DNA from: an uncultured Clostridia bacterium
GTDB taxonomy: Bacteria; Bacillota; Clostridia; Oscillospirales; Ruminococcaceae
Assembly (NCBI GenBank): GCA_947628385.1
Contig: CANQZS010000065.1
Coordinates: forward strand, 1 to 8,560
Length of the DNA stretch: 8,560 bases
Direction: 5' to 3'
Each line of letters opens with the position of its first letter. Positions within the stretch are counted from its first letter, which is position 1. Shown in pieces: positions 1 through 7,211 of the stretch. Below the pieces are notes generated by a model, which saw only the letters and a list, made by a program, of their open reading frames with translations, did no database searches and was not told where the DNA came from. The position numbers and the translations under genes are program-made.

Positions 1-103
1 TGACTTCGTAGCCCTTAGCAATGGCGGCTCTTGTAACGGCTCTTACGGCAGCATTCATGCCCGGAGCGTCGCCTCCGCTTGTCAATACGCCTATTCTTTT
101 CAT
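1..103 (-). CDS. pfkA: 6-phosphofructokinase, N-terminal part (cut by window edge)
   Basis: This is the ATP-dependent phosphofructokinase that converts fructose 6-phosphate to fructose 1,6-bisphosphate, the committed step of glycolysis in the cytoplasm. Only the first 34 codons are in the window; the rest lies beyond position 1. The visible peptide begins MKRIGVLTSGGDAPGMNAAV, the hallmark PfkA amino terminus, with the glycine-rich ATP-binding GGD at residues 10-12. Arg21 and Arg25 match the effector-site arginines of the bacillary allosteric enzymes, so ADP/PEP-type allostery is plausible (inference). The ATG at 103-101 is preceded by a strong GGAGGA site 8 nt upstream. The gene lies 182 bp beyond the dnaE stop on the same strand and has its own promoter. 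The dnaE-pfkA neighbourhood is common in Clostridia. Confidence 0.95.
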   Translation of the reverse strand, partial: MKRIGVLTSGGDAPGMNAAVRAVTRAAIAKGYEV

Positions 104-111
104 AGCTTTTT

Positions 112-117
112 TCCTCC
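112..117 (-). promoter_or_regulatory. Ribosome binding site of pfkA
   Basis: On the minus strand this reads GGAGGA, a near-perfect complement of the 16S rRNA tail, 8 nt before the pfkA ATG. It fixes the start and suggests strong translation. Confidence 0.85.
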
Positions 118-144
118 AAAAATTTTATTGTTCTGTGAGGTAAT

Positions 145-165
145 ACCGGATATTTACATACCGGT
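145..165 (-). other. Possible hairpin in the pfkA leader RNA
   Basis: Read on the minus strand, this 21-nt stretch can fold as ACCGG pairing with CCGGT, a bulged U, three further A-U pairs (UAU with AUA) and a GUAA loop, which fits the GNRA tetraloop class. It falls in the predicted 5' untranslated leader, about 20 nt after the expected transcription start and about 28 nt before the ribosome binding site. No run of U follows, so it is not a terminator. A role in mRNA stability or regulation is only inference. The same segment contains a 7-nt direct repeat (plus strand ATACCGG at 143-149 and 158-164), so it could instead be a DNA-level operator. Confidence 0.35.
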
Positions 166-190
166 CAATAATTAACATTCATACGTATTA

Positions 191-219
191 ATTATACACT
201 TTTAATATGGATTTGTCAA
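191..219 (-). promoter_or_regulatory. Sigma-A promoter of pfkA
   Basis: On the minus strand the -35 box is TTGACA (219-214) and the -10 box is TATAAT (196-191), separated by exactly 17 nt. Every position of both hexamers matches the housekeeping sigma consensus. The expected transcription start is near 184, giving a leader of about 80 nt. It lies in the non-coding gap after dnaE, so pfkA can be expressed independently of the upstream operon, probably at a high level. Confidence 0.9.
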
Positions 220-285
220 GTATTTGGGAATATAATTTGCAGAAATTGTTCAGACCTGTTCCGGACAGACCGGTGTAAAGAGATC

Positions 286-3200
286 TTACTTTACGGCTGT
301 GTTTTCCTCGCCTACGAGCCTGAACAGCTCTTCTGCAAGTCCGGAGCATATCCTTACGCCGGAGATGTTTTTTGGTGAAAGCTGCTTCTTAATATCCTCA
401 AAATACAGTATCAGCCTTGTATTTCCGCTGTATTTTCCGCATAACGAAAGGATATTCTGTATTTGCTCCTCGTTCCTGCTGCTGCATTTGATGAACAGCT
501 TCATGCTTTCGCAGCCACTGAGGAAGATTTCGGCGGGAATTATCCTGTCTATCAGCAGCTTGGGGGAATCGTCCTTATAGGAAAGCTTTGCGGAGATATG
601 AACTGCCTGTCCCTTTCTTACGGCGCTGCCATAAGCGGCGAGAGCTTCGGCAAAAATTATGCCCTCCGCTTTGCCGGTCATGTCTTCAAGATCCACGAAA
701 GCCATTTTAGCTCCGTTTTTCTGGGTATAAAGCTTTACTCCCTGAATAGTGCAGAACATTGATATTGCCGCTCCGTCTTTAAGAGAGGAGGGTTCCTCAT
801 ACAGCTGGGCAATGTTATTCATTCTGAAAAGCCATGAAACAGCGCTGTAGCTTTGGAGAGGGTGTCCGGAAAGGTACATTCCGACGACCTCCTTTTCCGT
901 TTCAAGCAGCTCGGAAAGGGGGTATTCCTCCATATGCTCTATTGATACCGGAGCGCTTCCGCTGCCTGACATATCGAAAAAGTTTATCTGTCCCTCCATA
1001 TTTCTTGAGGAGAAGGCTTGTATGCTGCTGAATATGCGCTCGTAGTTTTCGATCATTTCGCGGCGGTTAAGACCGAAGCTGTCAAAGGCTCCGCTTTTTA
1101 TCAGATTTTCTATGCTTTTGCGGCTTACGTCCTTACCGTTCATTCTGCTGCAAAAATTTTCTAATGATGTGAAGCTTCCGCCGTTTTCTCTTTCCGATAT
1201 GATCTCCTTTATGGAATTCGTTCCCAATCCCTTTACCGCTGACAGGGCAAAGCGTATTCCCTCATTGACCGGAGAAAATCCGGAGCCGCTCTCGTTTATA
1301 TCGGGACTTAATATTTTTACACCGTTTTTGGAACATTCGCCGGTATATTCTATAAGCTTTCCCACGCTGTCAAGACAGCTTGTCATGAGCGCTGCCATAT
1401 ATTCCTTAAAATGATGGCATTTGAGATACGCCGTCTGGTAGCAGATATGCGCATATGCTGCGGCATGGGATTTATTGAAAGCGTAGGAGGCAAAGCTGAC
1501 CATTTCGTCGAATATCTCGTTTGCGGTCTCTTCGGAAACTCCGTTATTTTTTGCGCCCTCAACAAATACTTCACGTTCCTCAAGCATTACCTTATGCTTC
1601 TTTTTAGCCATTGCTCTGCGGACAAGATCTGCTCGTCCATAGGAATATCCTGCCATTTTGCGGCAGATCTCCATTACCTGCTCCTGATAAACGATACAGC
1701 CGTAGGTAACGTCGAGAATTTCCTTTAGCATCGGGTGCTTATATGTTACTTTCTGAGGATCGTGGCGGCATTCTATATATTTTGGTATACTGTCCATAGG
1801 TCCGGGACGGTAAAGTGAGATCACCGCAATAATATCTTCTATTGATTCGGGACGCAGGCGCATAAGCACCTGCTTCATTCCCGCGCTTTCAAGCTGGAAT
1901 ATTCCCGAAGTCTGTCCGCGGGAGATCATTTCAAATACCTCGGGGTCGTCAATGGGTATATCTTCAATATCAAAATCGGGCTGAAGCTTCCTGATAGAAT
2001 CCGATGCGTCACGTATGACGGTAAGGTTCCTGAGCCCGAGAAAATCCATTTTAAGCAGTCCAAGGCTTTCAAGTATGGGAAATACATACTGTGTTACAAC
2101 TGAATTCCCGTTGAGCTGTATGGGAACGTAATCGCTTACCGGAGCGTCCGAGATCACCACTCCCGCCGCGTGTGTGGAAGCGTGTCTTGGCATTCCCTCT
2201 AACTTCATTGCCGTATCTATGAGCTGTCTTACAGAGCTGTCGCTTTTATAAAGAGCGGCAAGATCTCCGTTTTCTTTCATTGCCGAATCAAGAGTAACGT
2301 GCATACCAAATGGGATAAGCTTTGAGACCTTATCCACGGTCTGGTAGGGAAGTCCCATGACTCTTCCCACGTCGCGCACCGCTCCTCTTGCAGCCATGGT
2401 TCCGAATGTGATTATCTGGGCAACTCTGTCCGTTCCGTACTTTTTTACCACGTAATCAATGACTCTCTGCCTGCCCTCATAGCAGAAATCAATGTCAAAA
2501 TCCGGCATGGAAACTCTTTCCGGATTAAGGAACCTTTCAAACAGCAGATTATATTTTATCGGATCCACACCGGTTATCCCTATGCAGAATGCGGCAAGAC
2601 TTCCCGCGCCTGAGCCTCTGCCGGGACCTACGGGTATGCCGTTTTCCTTTGCGAATCTTATAAAATCCCACACTATAAGGTAGTAATCCGTATAGCCCAT
2701 TCGGGTGATAACATCGAGCTCATATGCCATTCTTTCTGAAATTTCAGCGCTCGGGTGTTCTCCGTAGTGCTTTTTCAATCCCTTATAGCAAAGATCTTTG
2801 AAATATTCTGTATTATCCGTAACTCCCTCTGCGGTAAATTTGGGAAGCTTTATTTTGCCGAATTCAAATGAAACATTGCATTTTTCAGCGATCTCAGCCG
2901 TATTTTTAACAGCCTGAGGAACGGTAGGGAACAGCTCGAGCACTTCCTGCTCCGACTTCATATAAAATTCATTTGTCGGGAATGAGAGCGGGTTTGGCTC
3001 GCTGAGCGGAGTATTTGTCTGTATTGCAACAAGGACTTTTTGCAGTTCTGAATCCTCTTTAGTGATATAATGCGCGTCGTTCGTAGCCGCAAGCGGGATC
3101 CCTGTTTCCGCTGAGAGTCTGTAGAGCAGAGGGAGGATCCTTTTTTCTTCGGCGATATTGTGATCCTGTATCTCGATGTAATAATTTCCCTTGCCGAATA

Positions 3201-3690
3201 TATCCAGATATTTGAGAGCGGTCTTTTTGGCGCTTTCGTATTCGCCGTTCATAAGCTTTCTCGGTATTTCTCCCGCAAGGCAGCCGGAAAGCGCTATTAT
3301 TCCCTCATGATATTTTTCCAGAAGCTCAATATCCGCTCTCGGCTTATTGTAAAAGCCCTCCGTGTATCCGTATGAAACTATCTTTATAAGGTTTTTGTAG
3401 CCCTCGTTATTTTTGCAGAGAAGCACAAGGTGATATGGCTTGTTATCCTGACCGTGTATCTTGTCGAATCTTGTTCTTGGGGCAACATATATCTCGCAGC
3501 CTATTATCGGCTTTATTCCCTGTGCAGTGGCTTCATTGTAGAATTCCACAGCGGCGTACATATTTCCATGATCGGTAACGGCGACAGCCGTCTGTCCAAG
3601 CTCCTTGGCTCTGGCAACGAGCTGCTTTATCCGGCACGCGCCGTCCAGAAGACTGTATTCGCTGTGAAGATGCAGATGTACGAACGACAC
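286..3690 (-). CDS. dnaE: DNA polymerase III subunit alpha, DnaE type
   Basis: Replicative DNA polymerase catalytic subunit, family C, 1134 residues, a usual DnaE length. The order is that of DnaE, not PolC. An N-terminal PHP domain (about 1-210) has its metal ligands visible: H7 and H9, D40-H41, E66, H87, D205 and H207. The polymerase core carries GPGRGSGAGS at 356-364 and PDFDIDF at 396-402, with D399 and D401 the likely catalytic aspartates and D549 in MDFLGLR the third. Helix-hairpin-helix and tail regions follow, with a QINFF clamp-binding type motif at 901-905 and an OB-fold at roughly 972-1050. The start is GTG at 3690-3688: the peptide MSFVHLHLHSEYS begins the family exactly there, and an AGGA site sits 10 nt upstream. 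It begins 15 nt after the whiA stop. No U-tract terminator is seen after its TAA. Clostridia usually carry PolC as well; that gene is not in this window. Confidence 0.97.
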   Translation of the reverse strand: MSFVHLHLHSEYSLLDGACRIKQLVARAKELGQTAVAVTDHGNMYAAVEFYNEATAQGIKPIIGCEIYVAPRTRFDKIHGQDNKPYHLVLLCKNNEGYKNLIKIVSYGYTEGFYNKPRADIELLEKYHEGIIALSGCLAGEIPRKLMNGEYESAKKTALKYLDIFGKGNYYIEIQDHNIAEEKRILPLLYRLSAETGIPLAATNDAHYITKEDSELQKVLVAIQTNTPLSEPNPLSFPTNEFYMKSEQEVLELFPTVPQAVKNTAEIAEKCNVSFEFGKIKLPKFTAEGVTDNTEYFKDLCYKGLKKHYGEHPSAEISERMAYELDVITRMGYTDYYLIVWDFIRFAKENGIPVGPGRGSGAGSLAAFCIGITGVDPIKYNLLFERFLNPERVSMPDFDIDFCYEGRQRVIDYVVKKYGTDRVAQIITFGTMAARGAVRDVGRVMGLPYQTVDKVSKLIPFGMHVTLDSAMKENGDLAALYKSDSSVRQLIDTAMKLEGMPRHASTHAAGVVISDAPVSDYVPIQLNGNSVVTQYVFPILESLGLLKMDFLGLRNLTVIRDASDSIRKLQPDFDIEDIPIDDPEVFEMISRGQTSGIFQLESAGMKQVLMRLRPESIEDIIAVISLYRPGPMDSIPKYIECRHDPQKVTYKHPMLKEILDVTYGCIVYQEQVMEICRKMAGYSYGRADLVRRAMAKKKHKVMLEEREVFVEGAKNNGVSEETANEIFDEMVSFASYAFNKSHAAAYAHICYQTAYLKCHHFKEYMAALMTSCLDSVGKLIEYTGECSKNGVKILSPDINESGSGFSPVNEGIRFALSAVKGLGTNSIKEIISERENGGSFTSLENFCSRMNGKDVSRKSIENLIKSGAFDSFGLNRREMIENYERIFSSIQAFSSRNMEGQINFFDMSGSGSAPVSIEHMEEYPLSELLETEKEVVGMYLSGHPLQSYSAVSWLFRMNNIAQLYEEPSSLKDGAAISMFCTIQGVKLYTQKNGAKMAFVDLEDMTGKAEGIIFAEALAAYGSAVRKGQAVHISAKLSYKDDSPKLLIDRIIPAEIFLSGCESMKLFIKCSSRNEEQIQNILSLCGKYSGNTRLILYFEDIKKQLSPKNISGVRICSGLAEELFRLVGEENTAVK

Positions 3691-3705
3691 GTTTTCACCG
3701 TCCTG

Positions 3706-4632
3706 TTATTTATCTTTTTCCCGTTCCTCGCGTATGCTCTCTGCGATCTCCGAAAGCTTTTTCAGTCTGTGGTTAGCTCCGGAGCGTCCTACGGGCTTAT
3801 CGAGCATATCTCCAAGCTCTTTCAGGGACACGTCGGGATTTTCAAGTCTTATCTCAGCCATGTTCCTTAGCTCGGGAGTGAGGCTGTCAAGACCCTCGGT
3901 ACTGATTATGTATTCAATATCTTCGATCTGTTTTTCTGAAGCGCGGAGCGTGCGTTCGATATTTGCGGCGTCGCAGTTTGCGATACGGTTAGCTTTATTT
4001 CGGACGTCCTTATAAATTTTTACGTTCATAAGGTCAATGCTGCTCATAGTCGCTCCCATGAGTGTAAGAAGATCCTCGATAGCCTCGCTGTCTTTAAGGT
4101 ATATAACGTAGGTGTTTTTCCTTTCGGCGTACTTTGAATTTACTCCTACCGACACAAGAAGCTCCATAAGATCCTTGGCAAGCTCCGGATACGGAACGGC
4201 AAATTCAAGGTGATATTCCTTTATAGGCTCCGTAATGCTTCCGCAGGAAAGGAACGCTCCCGCAAGGAAAGCAAAAACGCTGTTATTGTCTATTATTTCC
4301 GGCTGTATACGGTGTATGAGAGCGCGGCTGGAGATCCTGTATCTATAAATGATCTCCTCTCTGTAATGCTCGGACGGCACACTGACGGAATACAGCGCGC
4401 CGCCGTTTTTCTTTTCCGATATGGTAACGCTGGTGATCTCTTTTCCACCTATAACGTCGTCCGCAAGCCTGCTGAAAAGGCTGCGGACGTGCTCGTTTTC
4501 CGTCTGGAAAACTATAGAATCCGGCGAAAACGTTCTGCAAAACAGGAGCATTCCATAAAAACAGCAATATTTTCTGTCCTTGTCGGTAATTACCGAGCAA
4601 AGCTCCTTTTTTACCGAATGGGAAAATGACAT
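3706..4632 (-). CDS. whiA: DNA-binding protein WhiA (sporulation/division regulator family)
   Basis: WhiA of 308 residues, a normal length. In Streptomyces WhiA is a sporulation transcription factor; in Bacillus the orthologue (YvcL) binds DNA and influences division and chromosome segregation. The N-terminal WhiA domain (about 1-110) is followed by a degenerate LAGLIDADG homing-endonuclease fold, seen in AFLAGAFLSCGS at 121-132, which lacks the acidic residue needed for cleavage as in other WhiA proteins. Next comes the conserved RNKANRIANCDAANIERT block at 211-228. A C-terminal helix-turn-helix around 266-293 (SLKELGDMLDK, then RLKKL) carries DNA binding. The ATG at 4632-4630 lies 2 nt after the rapZ stop, and its AAGGA ribosome site is inside the end of rapZ, so translation is probably coupled. 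Several cysteines are present (12, 23, 24, 32, 130, 220); I draw no metal-binding conclusion from them. Confidence 0.95.
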   Translation of the reverse strand: MSFSHSVKKELCSVITDKDRKYCCFYGMLLFCRTFSPDSIVFQTENEHVRSLFSRLADDVIGGKEITSVTISEKKNGGALYSVSVPSEHYREEIIYRYRISSRALIHRIQPEIIDNNSVFAFLAGAFLSCGSITEPIKEYHLEFAVPYPELAKDLMELLVSVGVNSKYAERKNTYVIYLKDSEAIEDLLTLMGATMSSIDLMNVKIYKDVRNKANRIANCDAANIERTLRASEKQIEDIEYIISTEGLDSLTPELRNMAEIRLENPDVSLKELGDMLDKPVGRSGANHRLKKLSEIAESIREEREKDK

Positions 4633-4634
4633 TT

Positions 4635-5495
4635 TTATCTATCCTTTTCTATATCTCTGTGGCTGATCCTGCATTTCATATTTTTGCCGCTGAGATATTT
4701 GTAAACAGCTTCCGCGTAGGTAACGCTCCTATGCTTTCCGCCTGTGCAGCCGAAAGCTATAACGAGCTGGCTCTTGCCTTCATGGATATAAAGCGGGATA
4801 AGAAAATCCAGCATATCTTCAAGCTTGGAAAGCAGTGTTCTGGACTGTTCAAAGCTCATTACGTAGTCGCTTACACAGCTTTCGGTGCCGGTGTGGTGCT
4901 TTAGCTCGGGAATATAAAACGGGTTCGGCAGACAGCGCACATCAATGGCAAGATCTGCTTCCCTTGGGATACCGTACTTATATCCGAACGACATTACCTT
5001 TATTATCATAGATGCATTAGGATCGTCAAGGAATATTGAATATACGGTCTCCTTGAGCTGTCCCATGGAAAGCTCTGATGTATCTATATAATAATCCGCG
5101 CGTTCTCTTACAGATGAGAGAACATCTCTTTCGGCGTTTATCGCTTCCTGAAGATTCCCGTGGGTCTGTTCATCAAGAGGGTGCTTGCGGCGCGTTTCCT
5201 TATATCTTTTTATAAGAACGTCATCGCTGGCGTCAAGGAAGAGTATGGAAGTTTCCATATTGTTTTCCTTTAAATAATCCAGACCCTGACCGAGTTCAAG
5301 GAAAAGCTCTCCGCCGCGAATATCCGTAACTATCGCGACCTTTTTCATCTGACCGTTATTAACGCATATTTCCGCAAATTTCGGAATGAGCTGCGGCGGG
5401 ATATTGTCAATGCAGTAATATCCTATATCTTCAAGAATATTTACGGCTCCGGATTTTCCCGAGCCGGACATTCCCGTAACTATCAAAAATTTCAT
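4635..5495 (-). CDS. rapZ: RNase adapter / nucleotide-binding protein RapZ (YvcJ family)
   Basis: P-loop protein of 286 residues, the usual size. In E. coli RapZ directs RNase E to the GlmZ sRNA and so controls glucosamine-6-phosphate synthase; in Bacillus YvcJ hydrolyses GTP and affects competence, so the exact role in Firmicutes is less certain. The Walker A motif is GMSGSGKS at 8-15, with VTDIR at 56-60 as the likely Walker B region and TRRKHPL at 101-107. The family-specific C-terminal domain shows SFGYKYGIP at 169-177, DVRCLPNPF at 185-193 and GCTGGKHRSV at 249-258, then a basic tail (SHRDIEKDR). The ATG overlaps the murB stop by 4 nt, with an AAAGGAA site 9-10 nt upstream inside murB. 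The yvcK gene that normally follows is missing; whiA comes directly after. Confidence 0.95.
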   Translation of the reverse strand: MKFLIVTGMSGSGKSGAVNILEDIGYYCIDNIPPQLIPKFAEICVNNGQMKKVAIVTDIRGGELFLELGQGLDYLKENNMETSILFLDASDDVLIKRYKETRRKHPLDEQTHGNLQEAINAERDVLSSVRERADYYIDTSELSMGQLKETVYSIFLDDPNASMIIKVMSFGYKYGIPREADLAIDVRCLPNPFYIPELKHHTGTESCVSDYVMSFEQSRTLLSKLEDMLDFLIPLYIHEGKSQLVIAFGCTGGKHRSVTYAEAVYKYLSGKNMKCRISHRDIEKDR

Positions 5496-6430
5496 CTGCG
5501 ATCATTCCTTTCCCGTTTATCAGAAATTATAAGCGGTTCACATTCCAGAACATATCCGGTCTTTTCCTTTACGGTGTTCTTTACGAGTTCTATAAGCTCC
5601 ATAAGCTGTGAGAAATCCGCATTTCCTTTATTTATTATAAAACCGCTGTGCTTGGTGCTGACTTCCGCGTCTCCCACATGAACGCCTTTGAGCCCGCACT
5701 GCTCAATAAGAAGTGAAGCGTAGCTTCCCTCGGGACGTTTGAATGTGCTGCCTGCGCTGGGGAATTCGAGCGGCTGCTTAGAGCGGCGCTGCTCCATCAG
5801 CTTGTCCATTTTTTGCTTTATTTCTGCGGAGATGCCCTTTTCAAGGCGTATCTCTGCGGAAAGTATGATCTCTCCGCTTTCCGTGAATCGGCTCCGTCGA
5901 TATGAGAATCCAAGCTCATTGGCGGAATATCTCTTTACCGCGCCGCGTCTGTCCATAGCCTTTACCGAAATAATTATGTCTTTCATTTCACCGCCGTAGG
6001 CTCCGGCGTTCATAAAAACGGCTCCTCCCAGAGTTCCCGGGATACCGTAGGCGAATTCCATACCCGCAAGCTCCTTGTCAAGAGCCGCAAGGCATATCCT
6101 TGAAAGCGTTATCCCAGCCTGACATTCAATGACATTATCGTCAATGCAGGATAATTCCGAAAAATCCTTGCCTGAAACGAAAACTACCCCGTTTATGCCG
6201 TCGGAATCAACTATAAGGTTAGAGCCCTTGCCAAAAATATAGTAGGGAACTCCAAGCTCCTCGGCAAGAGGTATCAGCCGCAGGAAGCTTTCCTCGCCGT
6301 TGAGCTTCACAAGCAGCGGACATTCCCCGCCAATTTTAAATGTAGTGTAATCTTTAAGAATGGCACCGGTTTCAACAGAGCAGCCGAGCTTTTGTGCTTC
6401 TTTGGAAATATTTTCGATATGGGAGTCCAT
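5492..6430 (-). CDS. murB: UDP-N-acetylenolpyruvoylglucosamine reductase
   Basis: MurB uses NADPH and FAD to reduce the enolpyruvyl group of UDP-GlcNAc-enolpyruvate, giving UDP-MurNAc, the second committed step of peptidoglycan precursor synthesis in the cytoplasm. The protein has 312 residues and looks like the type IIa form common in Gram-positives. FAD-binding signatures are TTFKIGG at 29-35, GKGSNLIV at 67-74 and GIPGTLGGAVFMNAGAYGGE at 129-148. The YRR at 177-179 fits substrate/FAD contacts. Ser228 in AGSTF is the expected proton donor, and E298 in LECEP is the likely partner glutamate. The ATG at 6430-6428 has an AAGGGG ribosome site 8 nt upstream. It lies 46 nt after the PHP gene and overlaps rapZ by 4 nt (ATGA), so it is translationally coupled to rapZ. 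Confidence 0.96.
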   Translation of the reverse strand: MDSHIENISKEAQKLGCSVETGAILKDYTTFKIGGECPLLVKLNGEESFLRLIPLAEELGVPYYIFGKGSNLIVDSDGINGVVFVSGKDFSELSCIDDNVIECQAGITLSRICLAALDKELAGMEFAYGIPGTLGGAVFMNAGAYGGEMKDIIISVKAMDRRGAVKRYSANELGFSYRRSRFTESGEIILSAEIRLEKGISAEIKQKMDKLMEQRRSKQPLEFPSAGSTFKRPEGSYASLLIEQCGLKGVHVGDAEVSTKHSGFIINKGNADFSQLMELIELVKNTVKEKTGYVLECEPLIISDKRERNDRR

Positions 6431-6476
6431 AGCTTACGCCCCTTTAAAATCATCTTTCTAAAGTTTATGACAGAGC

Positions 6477-7196
6477 TTAAAGAATATTTCCTTTTTTTGA
6501 GCTGATAAATTCTTTCAGCTTTTCAAGATCGGAATTTATTATCAGATCCTCCGGAAAGCACTGTTCCTCCAAAAGAGCAAAAGCAAGCTCGGTCTTTCCC
6601 ACAAGTCCGCAGAAGTGTGCGTCAGAATTGACAGCAACGGGGATCTCGTATTTTTTGCATATGCGGATAACCTCCCGATAATTGTCGGAGGTATTTTTCC
6701 ATTTTATGGAGCTTTCGTTTATTTCGACTATTTTGCCGTATTCCTTGAATTTTTTCAAGCATTTTTCATAATCGAATTCATATCCTGTAGTCGCGCAGTG
6801 ACCGATCATGTCAACGTCCGGATTTTCTGCGACTCCGAGATAAAGCTTTGTTATCACGTCGGGAGAAGCTTTTGCAAGCTGGTTCCTGTGTATTGAAGCG
6901 ATGATCCAGTCAAGATCCTTACATTCCTCGTGGGGAAAATCAATATTCCCCTCATAGTCGATTATGCTTGATTCCGCGCCGAAAATAAGCTTTACGCCCA
7001 TAAGCTCACGGGGGAGAGCCTTATGAAGATTATGGAAATGCCACACATGAGGTCCGTCCGTTGAAGCAGGTGTATGATCGGTTATAGCAAGAGCAGTAAG
7101 TCCGGCTTTTGCGGCATATTCGGCATTTTCAAGAACGGTGGAGTAGGCGTGTGTAGATGCCACAGTATGTGTATGAAGATCGGCAATGATATGCAA
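6477..7196 (-). CDS. PHP-domain phosphatase/phosphoesterase, YcdX-like
   Basis: Metal-dependent hydrolase of the PHP superfamily, 239 residues from the start chosen here. It resembles E. coli YcdX, a phosphatase with a trinuclear metal site. Ligands are in family positions: H8 and H10 in DLHTHT, H16 in ASTHAYS, H41 in TDH, E75 in GAE, H103 in SIHR, H133 in GHC, and D192 and H194 in NSDAHF. The complete set suggests an active enzyme; its substrate is unknown. I choose the TTG at 7196-7194, because GGAGGA (7209-7204) stands 7 nt before it and the family begins just before the DLHxH motif. A longer reading from a TTG at 7211 (five more codons) would put the ribosome site inside the gene and has no Shine-Dalgarno of its own. 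It lies 15 nt after hprK and 46 nt before murB, so it is part of the same operon. Confidence 0.88.
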   Translation of the reverse strand: MHIIADLHTHTVASTHAYSTVLENAEYAAKAGLTALAITDHTPASTDGPHVWHFHNLHKALPRELMGVKLIFGAESSIIDYEGNIDFPHEECKDLDWIIASIHRNQLAKASPDVITKLYLGVAENPDVDMIGHCATTGYEFDYEKCLKKFKEYGKIVEINESSIKWKNTSDNYREVIRICKKYEIPVAVNSDAHFCGLVGKTELAFALLEEQCFPEDLIINSDLEKLKEFISSKKGNIL

Positions 7197-7203
7197 GGTA
7201 TGT

Positions 7204-7209
7204 TCCTCC
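7204..7209 (-). promoter_or_regulatory. Ribosome binding site that decides the PHP phosphatase start
   Basis: On the minus strand this reads GGAGGA, 2 nt after the hprK stop and 7 nt before a TTG codon at 7196-7194. It is the strongest ribosome site of the operon and compensates for the weak TTG start. It lies inside the reading frame if the longer TTG start at 7211 is used, which argues against that start. Confidence 0.8.
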
Positions 7210-7211
7210 AA

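Noticed and set aside
145..165. A cre (CcpA) site in the pfkA leader
   Set aside because: The sequence does not fit the central CG and the flanking TG/CA pattern of the cre consensus.
253..271. Stem-loop after dnaE as a rho-independent terminator
   Set aside because: The stem is short with two G-U pairs, and the following bases (GAACAATTTCTG) contain no U-run.
3430..3870. Open frame of 146 codons on the plus strand across the dnaE-whiA junction
   Set aside because: It lies wholly antisense to two well-supported genes, has no ribosome site and no recognisable protein features.
4210..4629. Open frame of 139 codons on the plus strand inside whiA
   Set aside because: Antisense shadow of whiA; composition is unlike a real protein and there is no Shine-Dalgarno sequence.
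3706..4632. WhiA as a homing endonuclease, suggested by its LAGLIDADG-like fold
   Set aside because: The motif at 121-132 lacks the catalytic acidic residue, and the protein has the WhiA-specific N-terminal and helix-turn-helix domains.
6431..6476. Possible promoter or terminator in the 46-nt gap before murB
   Set aside because: No -35/-10 pair and no stem with a U-run; it holds only the murB ribosome site.
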